Shown: positions 1 through 10,121, counted from the first letter of the stretch. The stretch: 64,000 nucleotides of DNA from Flavobacterium sandaracinum (GCF_004349135.1 NZ_SMFN01000007.1:128293-192292), one strand, 5' to 3'. The notes: a model not told the origin generated them from the letters alone. Numbers and translations are program-made.

Positions 1-81
1 CTTGAAGAATATAAAGCAGCGGTGAAAGGAATCAATCTAACACAGTTTGCGCCATCTCATAAATTATTGGTAAGGTATTAA
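1..81 (+). CDS. C-terminal end of an unidentified protein
   Basis: An open frame enters from the left edge and reads 26 residues (starting LEEYKAAVKG, ending KLLVRY) to a TAA stop at 79-81. A strong rho-independent terminator follows at once, which supports this being a genuine gene end. The fragment is too short to assign a family. Confidence 0.6.
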   Translation, partial: LEEYKAAVKGINLTQFAPSHKLLVRY

Positions 82-101
82 CAAGTATTTGTTAATTATA
101 T

Positions 102-140
102 CAAAAAGCCTGAGTCTCCCAAAAGACTTAGGCTTTTTTT
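102..140 (+). terminator. rho-independent terminator
   Basis: A stem made of AAAAAGCCTGAGTCT and AGACTTAGGCTTTTT closes a short loop and runs into a T-tract. It ends the gene whose tail is at 1-81 and separates it from aconitase. Confidence 0.85.
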
Positions 141-225
141 ATGGGTATAGTTTCTCTATTTTTTGTACCTTGTGACTATTAAAGACTTGAATTTTTATTA
201 TACATAACAAACAATCCTATACATT

Positions 226-2493
226 ATGGCTTTTGATATTGAAATGATTAAAAAAGTGTACGACAACATGACAACTCGTGTTGATAAAGCACGCGAAATA
301 GTTGGACATCCACTTACTTTAACCGAGAAAATCTTATACAATCACCTTTGGGACGGAATGCCATCAAAAGCTTTTACACGTGGTGCTGATTATGTTGATT
401 TTGCTCCAGATAGAGTGGCTTGTCAAGATGCTACTGCTCAAATGGCGTTGTTACAATTCATGCACGCTGGTAAATCTAAAGTAGCTGTGCCTACAACGGT
501 ACATTGTGATCACTTGATCCAAGCTAAAGTGGATGCGGTGACGGATTTGGCCAGAGCAAAAACGCAGAGTAATGAAGTGTTTGAATTCCTTTCTTCGGTA
601 TCTAATAAATACGGAATTGGTTTTTGGAAACCAGGAGCAGGAATTATTCATCAAGTAGTACTTGAGAATTACGCATTCCCAGGTGGAATGATGATTGGAA
701 CCGACTCTCATACGGTAAATGCAGGTGGTTTAGGAATGGTCGCAATTGGTGTTGGTGGTGCTGATGCTGTTGATGTAATGTCAGGAATGGCTTGGGAATT
801 AAAATTCCCAAAATTAATTGGAGTAAAATTAACGGGTAAGCTTTCTGGTTGGACAGCTCCAAAAGACGTTATTCTTAAAGTAGCCGGAATTCTTACTGTA
901 AAAGGTGGAACGGGGGCAATAGTTGAATATTTTGGGGAAGGCGCAACCGCTATGTCATGTACTGGTAAAGGTACCATTTGTAATATGGGTGCCGAAATTG
1001 GCGCAACAACTTCTACATTTGGGTATGATGATTCCATGAGTCGTTATTTGCGTTCTACAGACAGAGCTGATGTTGCCGATGCTGCCGATAAAATTGCACC
1101 GTATTTAACTGGTGATGCAGAAGTATATGCTAATCCAGAATTGTATTTTGACCAAGTAATCGAAATTAATTTAGACGAATTAGAACCGCATTTGAATGGT
1201 CCCTTTACACCAGATTTAGCAACGCCTATTTCTAAAATGAAAGAGGAAGCCATCAAAAATAACTGGCCTTTGAAAATTGAAGTGGGTTTGATTGGTTCTT
1301 GTACGAACTCTTCTTACGAGGATATTGCTCGTGCCGCCTCTATTGCAAAACAAGTTACGGATAAAAACCTAAAAATTAAATCGGAATTTACCATTACTCC
1401 AGGTTCTGAATTGGTTCGATATACTATAGAACGTGATGGATTTATCGATATTTTTGATAAAATGGGAGCGACTGTATTTGCAAATGCGTGCGGACCATGT
1501 ATCGGGATGTGGGATAGAGAAGGTGCTGAAAAAGAAGAGCGCAACACAATCGTTCACTCTTTCAACCGTAACTTTTCAAAACGTGCCGATGGAAATCCAA
1601 ATACTTTGGCTTTCGTAGGTTCGCCTGAATTAGTAACCGCTTTGGCAATTGCAGGAGATTTAAGTTTCAATCCGTTGACGGATACTTTAATTAATGAAAA
1701 TGGAGAAGAAGTAAAACTAGACGATCCAACAGGAAATGAACTGCCACCAAGAGGTTTTGATGCGGAAGATCCCGGTTTTCAAGCACCAGCCGAAGACGGT
1801 TCAGGGGTTCAGGTTTCTGTTAGTGAAACTTCAGAAAGACTACAGTTATTAGCTCCGTTCTTGCCTTGGGATGGAAAAAACATCACAGGCGCTAAACTGC
1901 TTATCAAAGCTTTCGGAAAATGTACAACAGACCACATTTCTATGGCTGGACCATGGTTGCGTTTCCGTGGACATTTAGATAATATTTCTAATAATATGTT
2001 GATCGGTGCTATCAATGCATTCAACCAAAAACCAAATACAGTGAAAAATCAGTTGACTGGTACTTATGATGCAGTTCCCGCTGTAGCGCGAGCTTACAAA
2101 GCAGCTGGCGTTCCTTCAATTGTGGTGGGTGATCATAATTATGGGGAAGGATCTTCTCGTGAGCATGCCGCTATGGAACCTCGTTTCTTAGGTGTGAAAG
2201 CGGTTTTGGTAAAATCATTTGCACGTATTCACGAAACAAACCTGAAAAAACAAGGATTGCTAGGATTGACTTTTGCTAACGAAGCGGATTATGACAAAAT
2301 TCAGGAAGATGACACGATCAACTTCACTGATTTAGTTGATTTTGCTCCAGGAAAACCATTAACATTAGAATTTGTTCACGCTGATGGAACCAAAGATATC
2401 ATCTTGGCAAACCACACCTACAACGAAGGACAAATTGGTTGGTTCGTTGCTGGTTCAGCATTAAACTTGATTGCCGCGGCCGGAAAAGTATAA
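226..2493 (+). CDS. acnA: aconitate hydratase
   Basis: Interconverts citrate and isocitrate in the TCA cycle in the cytoplasm. The 755-residue protein has the mitochondrial-type aconitase layout: three N-terminal alpha/beta domains holding the [4Fe-4S] cluster, a linker, and a C-terminal swivel domain. The cluster cysteines are visible as C359 (GSCTNS) and C422/C425 (ACGPCIG); the swivel domain carries [14 protein letters not shown]. Full length for the family. It stands alone, between a terminator upstream and a terminator hairpin at 2542. The ATG at 226 begins [10 protein letters not shown], as in flavobacterial homologues. Family assignment is secure; the symbol is by analogy, since this branch is not the E. 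coli AcnA branch in the strict sense. Confidence 0.97.
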   Translation: MAFDIEMIKKVYDNMTTRVDKAREIVGHPLTLTEKILYNHLWDGMPSKAFTRGADYVDFAPDRVACQDATAQMALLQFMHAGKSKVAVPTTVHCDHLIQAKVDAVTDLARAKTQSNEVFEFLSSVSNKYGIGFWKPGAGIIHQVVLENYAFPGGMMIGTDSHTVNAGGLGMVAIGVGGADAVDVMSGMAWELKFPKLIGVKLTGKLSGWTAPKDVILKVAGILTVKGGTGAIVEYFGEGATAMSCTGKGTICNMGAEIGATTSTFGYDDSMSRYLRSTDRADVADAADKIAPYLTGDAEVYANPELYFDQVIEINLDELEPHLNGPFTPDLATPISKMKEEAIKNNWPLKIEVGLIGSCTNSSYEDIARAASIAKQVTDKNLKIKSEFTITPGSELVRYTIERDGFIDIFDKMGATVFANACGPCIGMWDREGAEKEERNTIVHSFNRNFSKRADGNPNTLAFVGSPELVTALAIAGDLSFNPLTDTLINENGEEVKLDDPTGNELPPRGFDAEDPGFQAPAEDGSGVQVSVSETSERLQLLAPFLPWDGKNITGAKLLIKAFGKCTTDHISMAGPWLRFRGHLDNISNNMLIGAINAFNQKPNTVKNQLTGTYDAVPAVARAYKAAGVPSIVVGDHNYGEGSSREHAAMEPRFLGVKAVLVKSFARIHETNLKKQGLLGLTFANEADYDKIQEDDTINFTDLVDFAPGKPLTLEFVHADGTKDIILANHTYNEGQIGWFVAGSALNLIAAAGKV

Positions 2494-2541
2494 TTAAGAA
2501 GTATTAAGTGACCCGTTTATAGTGGTCAGTTTAAAATATAA

Positions 2542-2605
2542 AGTGTTTAGTAATTTTGTTTGCAGTTATTCTAGACTGTGACTGATTACTGAACACTTTT
2601 TTTTT
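2542..2605 (+). terminator. terminator hairpin after aconitase
   Basis: AGTGTTTAGTAA at 2542-2553 pairs with TTACTGAACACT at 2586-2597 (one G-U pair) and is followed by a run of Ts. The loop of about 32 nt is long. The 5' arm also contains a fortuitous TAATTTTG that resembles a -7 box, but the hairpin plus T-run reads better as a terminator. Confidence 0.7.
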
Positions 2606-2750
2606 AGGAGCTGTTTCCTGCTGTCTGTTTCAAGCTTTTTTGCACAATTGCTTTTTTCCAAGATAAAAAGGAGCTTCTTTTAGTCGCTCTTTTTATTCTG
2701 GAAAAATAGGCAATTCTGCTTCAAAAGGCTTTCCACTTCCATCAGGGCTA
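2606..2750 (+). repeat. structured intergenic repeat, family A copy 1
   Basis: Starts AGGAGCTGTTTCCTGCTGTC and ends CCACTTCCATCAGGGCTA; the same ends recur at 47295-47373 and, diverged, at 41095-41240. The interior forms a long nested hairpin (TTTTTTCCA..AAAAAGGAGC against GCTCTTTTTAT..GGAAAAA; GCACAATTGC against GCAATTCTGC). No coding potential. It follows the acnA terminator directly. Confidence 0.7.
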
Positions 2751-3237
2751 CCTCATGAAATTCAATTTATTAACAGATTTGCTAGTAGCGAAAAGAATGC
2801 ATATTTTTTAAAAAAGCATCAAATTGGTATTCAAAATGTGCAGAAAAATTAAAAATTTGGATGCGTTTGTGTTTAAACTACGTTAAAATCAAAAAAAAAG
2901 ATGGGTTTTTTGATATTATAGTTTAAATTAGCAATCAAGAAAAATATAATTGCACTTGAGTTTTTGATTGTTAGTTAAATCTGTTCTCTACCTAGTTATT
3001 TATTTTCTACGCAACAATAGTATACAATTGTATTGCGTTACTGTTTGAGTTGCTTTTGCAATTAAAACAAAAATCAACAAAATAATAATTGCACACTTTA
3101 TACTCTCTTACATCCAAGAGACGAGTTTTTTTTATATTTTTTATTGAAAAATAATAAATGTGCATCCTAAGCGAGATTTAATAATTATATCCCGAAATCG
3201 CTATGAAGAATACAATGGGGTAAGTAATTTGAAATAA
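2751..3237. other. AT-rich intergenic region, no gene seen
   Basis: Lies between repeat A copy 1 and the LysM/NlpC gene. I found no ORF with protein character and no tRNA. A short inverted repeat around 3008-3036 (acgcaacaat..attgtattgcgt) is the only structure noticed; the promoter of the downstream gene must be here but no clear -7 box was recognised. Confidence 0.5.
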
Positions 3238-4734
3238 ATGAATATGACTTTTAGAGTAGTAGTAACATTAGTTTTTTTAAATAGTATCGTTCTTTTTTCA
3301 CAGGAGAAAATCACAAAACACACTATAGTAAAAGGGGAAACAATATCGAGTATCGCTGAGAAATATGAAGTAAAACAAAGCGCTATTTTTAACTTAAATC
3401 CCAATGCTAAGAATCTTTTAAAACTCAATTCGGTTTTATTAATTCCTATTACTTCAACAAAAAATACAGCTCCTAAAACTAAGATTGCAATAAATAATTC
3501 CTTTAAAGAACACGAAGTTCAAACTAAAGAAACACTTTACGGAATTGCAAAACAATACGGAATTTCTGTTAAAGAATTAAACCAAGTCAACCCTACACTC
3601 GCTTCATCAGAATTAAAAATTGGTCAAAAAATAAATATTCCCGGTAACGCTACCGCATCTGAAATAGCGATGATTGCACCAACAAAACAAATGGTATCAA
3701 AAAACGGAGTAGCTACATTGACTCAATCCAATGAATCGAAATCCACAAAAGTAGATACATTTAGTTGGGAAGTTTTACCTAAAGAAACGAAATATTCCAT
3801 CACAAGAAAGTACGGAATTACAATCAAAGAATTTGATAAAGCAAATCCAGAAATAGGCGTAAAAGCACTTAGAGTTGGTCAAAAAATAAATATTCCGGCC
3901 GCTCCATTGACAGAAACCGTTTTAGCATCGCAAGAGAGTAAAGATTTACCTGTAGTTGCATCAAAAAATGGTACTTCAGTTCAAACAATAATACCAAAAT
4001 TAGAGGAAGCAGTCATTTTACAAACTAATACACATTTGTCAAATACAACAACTTCAAATGGTTCTCAAAATGAAACAACTTCAACTAATACGCCACAACA
4101 AGTTATTCGCGAAGTACTTCCAAAAGAAACTAAATATGCTATTGCAAAAGAATACGGAATTACCGTTAACGAATTAGAAAAGCAAAATCCTGAGGTTAAA
4201 AATGGTCTTCCTGTAGGTTACAAACTAAATATTTTGGCGAATACTGTTCCTGCAGAGAACGCAATTGCAAATACTGATGCTGGTAATAATTCGGATGTTC
4301 AAACTACTAAAATTGATTTTAATAATGCTGCGAAACCAACTTTCAGTCATGATTTTTTAGATCAGTTGATAGAACGTGCTTCTGAAAATATTGGATCACG
4401 GTATCGCACCGGTGGAACTACAAAATCAGGATTTGATTGCTCAGGGCTTATGTGTACTACCTTTGGCGCATTCGATATTAATTTACCAAGAACATCGCGA
4501 GAGCAATCTAGTATTGGAACTAAAATTAATACCGATGAGGCTCAAAAAGGAGACTTAATTTTCTTTAAAACCAACGGTAGAAGCCAAATTAATCACGTTG
4601 GGATGGTCGTTGAGGTTTGTGAAGATGAAATTAAATTCATTCATTCATCTGTTAGCAACGGAGTGATAATATCATCGACCAAAGAGAAATATTATCGAAA
4701 AAACTTTTCTCAAATCAATAGAGTGCTACAATAA
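3238..4734 (+). CDS. LysM repeat and NlpC/P60 peptidoglycan hydrolase
   Basis: Predicted secreted cell-wall endopeptidase. An N-terminal signal segment (residues 1-20) precedes four LysM modules at roughly 22-65, 92-135, 178-222 and 297-338, joined by Ser/Thr/Asn-rich linkers; these bind glycan strands. The C-terminal 120 residues are an NlpC/P60 domain with catalytic Cys401 (FDCSG), His453 (NHVGM) and a third polar residue His469 (IHSS), so the active site is intact. LysM 2 and 3 share near-identical ends (RVGQKINIP-like), indicating duplication. Family members cleave D-Glu-diaminopimelate stem peptides; substrate here is inferred. It stands alone, with a terminator at 4766. Confidence 0.92.
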   Translation: MNMTFRVVVTLVFLNSIVLFSQEKITKHTIVKGETISSIAEKYEVKQSAIFNLNPNAKNLLKLNSVLLIPITSTKNTAPKTKIAINNSFKEHEVQTKETLYGIAKQYGISVKELNQVNPTLASSELKIGQKINIPGNATASEIAMIAPTKQMVSKNGVATLTQSNESKSTKVDTFSWEVLPKETKYSITRKYGITIKEFDKANPEIGVKALRVGQKINIPAAPLTETVLASQESKDLPVVASKNGTSVQTIIPKLEEAVILQTNTHLSNTTTSNGSQNETTSTNTPQQVIREVLPKETKYAIAKEYGITVNELEKQNPEVKNGLPVGYKLNILANTVPAENAIANTDAGNNSDVQTTKIDFNNAAKPTFSHDFLDQLIERASENIGSRYRTGGTTKSGFDCSGLMCTTFGAFDINLPRTSREQSSIGTKINTDEAQKGDLIFFKTNGRSQINHVGMVVEVCEDEIKFIHSSVSNGVIISSTKEKYYRKNFSQINRVLQ

Positions 4735-4765
4735 TTTACTCGAAAAAATAAATATATTCATATTT

Positions 4766-4794
4766 AAAACGTTCCATAATTGGGGCGTTTTTTA
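4766..4794 (+). terminator. rho-independent terminator
   Basis: AAAACGTTCC pairs with GGGGCGTTTT (with G-U pairs) around a five-base loop and runs into Ts. It ends the LysM/NlpC gene and may also serve the convergent gene that starts its 3' end at 4801. Confidence 0.65.
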
Positions 4795-4800
4795 TGTGAT

Positions 4801-5310
4801 TTATATTTTTATTTCACCTTCAGTACCACTTACATAATTAGTTCCTGTAGCAACTGAGGCCGCCATTTTTAGAAAATTAACCATTTGGTTTCCGTCAGTA
4901 TCCCAGAAGTAGGCACTGCTCGGTTTTACTTTAATCAGGGAAACAGCAGGATCATTTTTACCTTCTTTGAACCACAAACTTACTACGGGAGACCATAGTT
5001 CCTCTATTTTATCTTGATCGGTAACTATTACTGCGTCACCATTTACAACCATGTAGCTTCCTTTTCCGGGGTGTGCAAAGAACAATTGAACAGTAGAATC
5101 TTGCTCTATTTCTTTGTTTTTATCACTATCTTTTTCGCTGAAAAACCAAATATTACCTTTGTCACATACATTGACAACTCCCATAGGTCTTGTCGTTGCT
5201 CCATCATTCGTTTTGATATTGGTACAAAAAAGACAGGTATTAATTTCTTGAATCAGACTTTTAAGTTTATCTATTCCTTCAACAGTATGTTCATTTGCTT
5301 GATCACTCAT
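4801..5310 (-). CDS. pyridoxamine 5'-phosphate oxidase-like (general stress protein 26 type)
   Basis: 169 residues with the split-barrel fold of the PNPOx-like family. The N-terminal helix (VEGIDKLKSLIQE) is followed by strands containing CLFCTNIKT, a RPMGVV segment and FFSEKDSDKNKEI, characteristic of the general stress protein 26 subgroup that binds FMN or FAD. It has no signal peptide and is probably cytosolic. The substrate is unknown; the family is best described as flavin-binding stress proteins, not true pyridoxamine phosphate oxidases. Single gene, with a possible promoter box (CAACTTTG, minus strand) at 5355-5362, one base off consensus. Confidence 0.88.
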   Translation of the reverse strand: MSDQANEHTVEGIDKLKSLIQEINTCLFCTNIKTNDGATTRPMGVVNVCDKGNIWFFSEKDSDKNKEIEQDSTVQLFFAHPGKGSYMVVNGDAVIVTDQDKIEELWSPVVSLWFKEGKNDPAVSLIKVKPSSAYFWDTDGNQMVNFLKMAASVATGTNYVSGTEGEIKI

Positions 5311-5496
5311 AATCCTACGTTTTATTTCGATTGTTAAACTCTTTAATTTCTTTTACAAAGTTGGGAAATTAAACAGTAAAAAGGATTACACAATTCAGAG
5401 TAAAAGTTTCATTTTTCACATATTGATGTTATAAGTAACTGTTATTGCGTAAATAGAACTTCTACAGGATAGAATTCAAATAGTAAGTATCTGGAT

Positions 5497-5961
5497 TTAT
5501 TTATTTTCAACGCTGTTAAATTCAATCCAATATCCATCAGGATCTTGAATGTAAATTTGTTTGATTCCATCTGCGCGAACCGTAATCTTGTCAAGTGTTC
5601 CCGGCCAGTCGGAATAGGTAATGTTGAGGTTTTGCAGCTTAGTGATTAAAGCTTCAAAATTAGTAATTTTGAATGCTAAATGAACCGCTTTGTTTATTAT
5701 AACGGGTTCTTTGATAGTTGACACAAGGTGTAATTCTTTTCCATCTCCCAGTGAAATCCATCTAATTCCTTCTTTTTTGGTAAGGTTGGTGATTTCCGAA
5801 AGCTTCAATACATTTTTATAAAAATCGACAGAACGGTCTAAATCTTTTACTGAAAGTGCTATGTGATCTAACTTCAACGTAAAAGTTTCTGGATTTTGTG
5901 CCCAAAGCGTTCGTGAACAAAGGAACGCAATCAAGACTGGAAGTAGAAGTTTTGCTTTCAT
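5497..5961 (-). CDS. secreted VOC-family (glyoxalase/bleomycin-resistance fold) protein
   Basis: 154 residues. Residues 1-21 are a signal peptide ending LWAQ, so the protein is exported, which is unusual for this mostly cytosolic superfamily. The mature part is one VOC module: LDHIALSVKDLDRSVDFYKNVL at the start and IYIQDPDGYWIEF at the end. Candidate metal ligands are the His of DHIAL, the His of KAVHLAF and the Glu of WIEF. Such proteins carry out isomerase, dioxygenase or resistance functions, and the sequence alone does not choose between them. No partner gene. Confidence 0.88.
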   Translation of the reverse strand: MKAKLLLPVLIAFLCSRTLWAQNPETFTLKLDHIALSVKDLDRSVDFYKNVLKLSEITNLTKKEGIRWISLGDGKELHLVSTIKEPVIINKAVHLAFKITNFEALITKLQNLNITYSDWPGTLDKITVRADGIKQIYIQDPDGYWIEFNSVENK

Positions 5962-6028
5962 GTTGCTGCAATTGGTTTTAGTATTGTAATCGGATTAGTA
6001 TTCCAATAGAATTATCTCAGAGGATGCA

Positions 6029-7081
6029 TTATCGCGAAAGTAGGACGTTGTTTATTGTTTCAATCCAATTCTCTTTGTTGCCACTATTAGTATCAATAGC
6101 TGTGCTATTATTATTGTATGGACTGTACATGTTTATATTTGGTCTGGAAAATAATCCAACTGTTGGTGTTAGGACCGAGCTTGCTAAATGCATAATACCA
6201 CTATCGGCACCAATAAAAAGTTCAGTATTGGCAATAACAGAACCAATTTCACGGATGTCTTTGCTGTAAAAAGTGGTTGCTTTAAATCCTATTTGTGAAA
6301 TGTTTTCAACCGGTAAAACTTCGATGATATTGTATTCTACATATTCTATTTTGAGTCTTTCATAGAATTCTTCCCACCAAGTTTCGGAATAACATTTATC
6401 AGAAGTAGCGTAAGTAAATATGCAGATTGTCTTTTTGTCATTCTTAACCAATTCTTTAACAATTTTGTGGCCTTCGGCAATTTCTGACGCACTTAATTTA
6501 AGGTCCAGTGATGAAACAGGATTGTCATTTTTTGGATACCCTAATTTGGTCAAAAAATTTCTAAATTCATACACAGGATATTTTGCAATATGCTCATAAT
6601 CGGTGTGTTTCAATTGCATCTCTTCATCGAGTTCTCCAAAAAATTTGTATTTAGCATCTGCAAATTGAGCCGATAATCGTCCCGATGAGGAGTTTTTATC
6701 CACATTGATGACAATGTCATATTTTTGCTTTTTAATTTTTATCCAAACCTTAAAATAGTCAACTAGATTTTTGAAAGGTTTTTTTGGAAGTTCAATAATG
6801 TAGTTGACGTTAGTGTAATTTTTAAAAACAATGGGAGCCAAACCTCCTTTTACAAACAAATCAATTTTACAGTCAGGAAAAGTAGTGATTACATCTTGTA
6901 CAAGTGGCGTTATCAATAACAGATTCCCGAGTCTGTGATTGGGTCTGGAAATTAAAACTCTATTGATTTCGATTTTTTGTGTCAAATCGATTATTTGATT
7001 TTTTTGTGAGTTCCCAATATTTTTAGTTAGGTTATGCGTTACAATTCTTCGGTATACATTTACTTTTTTTAAGATACTCAT
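6029..7081 (-). CDS. glycosyltransferase family 9 (heptosyltransferase-like)
   Basis: 350 residues, two Rossmann-like GT-B domains. The N-terminal domain starts with the family signature NRVLISRPNHRLGNLLLITPLVQDV (residues about 38-60, quoted in part: RLGNLLLITPL), and the C-terminal domain has ELFIGADSGIMHLASS, the sugar-nucleotide binding loop of GT9 enzymes. GT9 enzymes add heptose or related sugars to lipopolysaccharide or other surface glycans on the inner face of the membrane. It is not in an LPS gene cluster here, so the acceptor is unknown. The short N-terminal lead before residue 38 may not be conserved. Confidence 0.88.
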   Translation of the reverse strand: MSILKKVNVYRRIVTHNLTKNIGNSQKNQIIDLTQKIEINRVLISRPNHRLGNLLLITPLVQDVITTFPDCKIDLFVKGGLAPIVFKNYTNVNYIIELPKKPFKNLVDYFKVWIKIKKQKYDIVINVDKNSSSGRLSAQFADAKYKFFGELDEEMQLKHTDYEHIAKYPVYEFRNFLTKLGYPKNDNPVSSLDLKLSASEIAEGHKIVKELVKNDKKTICIFTYATSDKCYSETWWEEFYERLKIEYVEYNIIEVLPVENISQIGFKATTFYSKDIREIGSVIANTELFIGADSGIMHLASSVLTPTVGLFSRPNINMYSPYNNNSTAIDTNSGNKENWIETINNVLLSR

Positions 7082-7309
7082 GCTTTTATGATAGGATTAA
7101 GAATTGAATTTTTGTTGTTAAAAGGAATCAGTGTACTATCACAAAAATTTTTGGTAATACAAAACACTTTCTTTGCAACAGACAAATGTACACTTTAGAT
7201 AGAAATAACGTTGGTTCTTATTTGGATTATAATTTGATGTTTTCAAGTATAGAGTAATCTTTTTAAATACTATTAGTGAATTTATAGCTCCATTTTCTAC
7301 AGAATTATT

Positions 7310-8629
7310 TTATTTTTTTGTCAGTGTAAATTTTCCGCCGCCTTGTTTCAAAATCATTTGCTTTTCGTTTGGTTTGAATTCCAATTGGATTCCTGCCATT
7401 TTAAATTCGAAAGTATCCTTTTCGGTTGCTTCCAAAGGAAAAGCAGATTGACCTGTTGCCTGCGCAAAAAGTTTGGTGTCTTGTTTTGTGATTGTTATTT
7501 TCATTGGAAATCCCACATCTGAATATTCTCCTAGATACGGATCTAAATCCTCGGTTTTTATTGTAACCGTTTTAAAATTGGGAATTGTAAAGGGTTTGTT
7601 GTTGTACGCACTCAAAGCGGCAATCATGATGTCATTATTTTCATAAGTTCTCCCATTAGAGGTTAATGCAACAGCGATTTTGTCCTCTGGAAAATATGAT
7701 AATGTGGATCTGAATTCATCAATTCCTCCGGTATGACCAAAACTTTTCTTTTCATAAAATGGATACTGGAAAATCCCCATACCGTAATTATCTTGTAGTG
7801 TTGTCATTTGCTTTAGACTGCTTTCGGAGATTATTGCATTGGCGAAAAGTTTTTCTATAAACAATGTCAAATCTTGTGGATTAGATACAATTGCCCCAGC
7901 ACCCATTGGGATTGACATATCGGTTTCGGGTTCCTTTGTCCATTTTTCAGAAAAAGAATAGGAATTACTTTCGTTGTTTTGAATGTTGATTTTGCTTCCA
8001 ACGTAGGTGTTTTTTAAGCCTAATGGTTTTACAATTTTATCGTTCAAAATGGCTTTGAATGGTTTTTTATAGGTTTTTTCTAAAATGTAACTCAATAAAA
8101 CATAATTGGAATTACTGTAATCCGCTTTGCTGTTGGGTTCAAAAATACTTTTTCCTTTGGTAATAATTTCCACCATTTCTTTTTCCGTTTTTGGTTGGGT
8201 GTTGTAATTCATATATTCCGGAGCATTGGTAAAATTATAAATGCCACTCCGGTGGTTTAAGAGATTACCAACGGTTATTTTATTGGCATTTTCAATCGTT
8301 GGAAAAAAAGTTTCAATAGTTTGATTCAACGATAGTTTTTTCTCTTCAATGGCTTTAAATACTAATGCAGAAGTAAACATTTTTGAAATCGATCCCACAC
8401 GGTATTTGGATAAATTACTTGTTTTTTTATTGCTTTCTATGTCGTCCATTCCAATAGATTTCGAATAAAGTAGCGTCCCGTTTTGTGAAACGGCAATACT
8501 TCCCATGAATTTATCTTTGGCTTCCAAAATCTGAAATAAACTGTCCAGTTTGGCAACGTTCATTTTTTGAGCGTAGCTTGTTCCAACTAAGAATCCTAAA
8601 AATAAGGTAATTACGATTTTATTTTTCAT
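7310..8629 (-). CDS. serine hydrolase, beta-lactamase class C / penicillin-binding protein family
   Basis: Exported acyl-serine hydrolase of 439 residues. The start at 8629 is preferred over the upstream ATG at 8674 because it begins directly with a signal peptide (MKNKIVITLFLGFLVG..YAQ). Motifs: SISK (S80, K83) as SxxK, YSN as YxN, and FGHTG as the third box, so the catalytic residues are complete. A C-terminal lipocalin-like domain of about 100 residues (from roughly 335) follows. These enzymes act as esterases, D-amino-acid peptidases or wall-modifying carboxypeptidases; the substrate is not evident. Confidence 0.9.
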   Translation of the reverse strand: MKNKIVITLFLGFLVGTSYAQKMNVAKLDSLFQILEAKDKFMGSIAVSQNGTLLYSKSIGMDDIESNKKTSNLSKYRVGSISKMFTSALVFKAIEEKKLSLNQTIETFFPTIENANKITVGNLLNHRSGIYNFTNAPEYMNYNTQPKTEKEMVEIITKGKSIFEPNSKADYSNSNYVLLSYILEKTYKKPFKAILNDKIVKPLGLKNTYVGSKINIQNNESNSYSFSEKWTKEPETDMSIPMGAGAIVSNPQDLTLFIEKLFANAIISESSLKQMTTLQDNYGMGIFQYPFYEKKSFGHTGGIDEFRSTLSYFPEDKIAVALTSNGRTYENNDIMIAALSAYNNKPFTIPNFKTVTIKTEDLDPYLGEYSDVGFPMKITITKQDTKLFAQATGQSAFPLEATEKDTFEFKMAGIQLEFKPNEKQMILKQGGGKFTLTKK

Positions 8630-8887
8630 GAGAGTTTGATTGATGAATAGATTTAAAGCTCTAAAAATAGTCAATTATTCGTTTAGTAGATTGATTATTT
8701 GATGCGGAATGTTGGAATAGAAAGCAGCGAATTTTCATGAATTCTTGTCAAGTCAAATTTCCTCGGTATCTTGTTACGCAAAATAGAATTAATGTAAATT
8801 ACGTTTTGGACAAATAAAAAAGAGTAGCAATGTGAAAAGGTCCTGAAATATTTTGCAATCTTTGAATTCTAAAAATTTAAAAGCATT

Positions 8888-9115
8888 ATGAGCAAGACAA
8901 AACTAACAATCAATCGCAATGGTTCTATAAAAATAGAAGGCGATTTCGAAATAACAGACTGCGAAGGAAAAACATACGGTTTAGAAGGAAGAACGGCTTT
9001 GGGTCTTTGTCGTTGTGGTTTATCTGTCAATAAACCATTTTGTGATGGTTCTCACCGCAATGGTTTTGAGCATGAATCAGCAGCATTTGACTTGCCTCCG
9101 GTGAAAACGAAGTAA
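8888..9115 (+). CDS. CDGSH iron-sulfur domain protein
   Basis: 75 residues carrying one CDGSH [2Fe-2S] site: C41, C43, C52 and H56 in CRCGLSVNKPFCDGSH. This 3Cys-1His ligation gives a redox- and pH-labile cluster like that of mitoNEET. The N-terminal beta part (TINRNGSIKIEGDFEI) is typical for the small bacterial members. No transmembrane segment, so cytosolic. Function in bacteria is not settled. It is monocistronic with a strong terminator at 9143. Confidence 0.95.
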   Translation: MSKTKLTINRNGSIKIEGDFEITDCEGKTYGLEGRTALGLCRCGLSVNKPFCDGSHRNGFEHESAAFDLPPVKTK

Positions 9116-9142
9116 TATCGTTTTCTGATTCGATTAAATAAG

Positions 9143-9176
9143 AAAAGCTACATCTTTATGGTGTAGCTTTTTTTTG
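9143..9176 (+). terminator. rho-independent terminator
   Basis: AAAAGCTACATC and GGTGTAGCTTTT form a stem over a five-base loop and lead into eight Ts. It ends the CDGSH gene and, read the other way, lies just downstream of the convergent dehydrogenase gene. Confidence 0.9.
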
Positions 9177-9231
9177 TCTATTATTTTAACCAATTAAAAT
9201 CAATGGTTTATTCGCTGAATGTATCGCTATT

Positions 9232-10098
9232 CTACAATGATTTATTTTTCAAACTGCTAATAATCGCCATCACATCTTGATCGCCTAATCCTTCTTTTTC
9301 TGCTGCGGCATAACTGTCGTACAAAGGATGAATGAGTGGTGAATCGAGTCCGGCTTCTTTGGCCAGTCTTAAATCTTTAACCAAATGCTTCAACGCAAAT
9401 GCTGCCGGATACGAATCATTCAAAATGGAAGGTGTTTTGATATTCGTGATTCCGTTGCCACAAGCGCCTTGATTGATAATGTTGAGCATGTCTTCTTTGC
9501 TCACGCCGTTTTTCTCTGCAAATAAAACCGTTTCGGCGATCCCTTGAAGGTTCAATCCTAATAAGTAATTGATGGCTAACTTAGCCGAACTTGCCACGCC
9601 GGGTTCGCCTACGTGAATGGCAATTTTACCCAAAACGTCAAATATGGGTTTCGCTAATTCATAATCCTCACTAGAAGCGCCAACAAGAATAACCAAAGTT
9701 CCATCTTGTGCCGGTTTTACACTTCCAGAAACGGGAGCGTCTATAAAATGGACTTGATGTTGGTTGCAAATCGTGTTTAAATAACGTGACGTTTCCGGCG
9801 CAACCGTACTCATATTGATGATAGTTTTCCCAGATTTTGCAGCCGATAACAAACCTGCTGGTCCTTCAATTACTTCTTTTACCGCTGCGTCATTGGATAA
9901 CATCGTCAAAACGACGTCGCAGGTTTCCATAAGTTCTTGCAAACTGCTTGCTGATTTTGCTCCTGAAGCGAGTAGTGGCAATTCTTTTTCTTTGGTACGA
10001 TTGAAAACCGATACTTCAAAACCTGCTTTGAGTAGGTTCATCACCATTGGATTCCCCATGTTGCCAAGGCCTGTCCATCCTAATTTTAATGTATTCAT
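9232..10098 (-). CDS. NAD(P)-dependent beta-hydroxyacid dehydrogenase (3-hydroxyisobutyrate dehydrogenase family)
   Basis: 288 residues. N-terminal Rossmann domain with GLGNMGNPMV (residues about 11-20), the substrate signature DAPVSGSVKPAQDG near residue 120, and the helical C-terminal domain with the catalytic lysine in SSAKLAINY. Family members oxidise 3-hydroxyisobutyrate, tartronate semialdehyde or glyoxylate-type substrates; the exact one cannot be read from sequence. Isolated gene, upstream of a repeat-rich stretch. Confidence 0.9.
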   Translation of the reverse strand: MNTLKLGWTGLGNMGNPMVMNLLKAGFEVSVFNRTKEKELPLLASGAKSASSLQELMETCDVVLTMLSNDAAVKEVIEGPAGLLSAAKSGKTIINMSTVAPETSRYLNTICNQHQVHFIDAPVSGSVKPAQDGTLVILVGASSEDYELAKPIFDVLGKIAIHVGEPGVASSAKLAINYLLGLNLQGIAETVLFAEKNGVSKEDMLNIINQGACGNGITNIKTPSILNDSYPAAFALKHLVKDLRLAKEAGLDSPLIHPLYDSYAAAEKEGLGDQDVMAIISSLKNKSL

Positions 10099-10121
10099 GA
10101 TTTTTGTTATTTATATTATTT

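Noticed and set aside
1433..1618. ORFs on either strand inside aconitase and other long genes
   Set aside because: They are frame shadows of strongly supported proteins; amino-acid composition is unnatural.
2551..2558. TAATTTTG as a promoter box after aconitase
   Set aside because: It is part of a terminator stem and no gene follows for about 680 bases.
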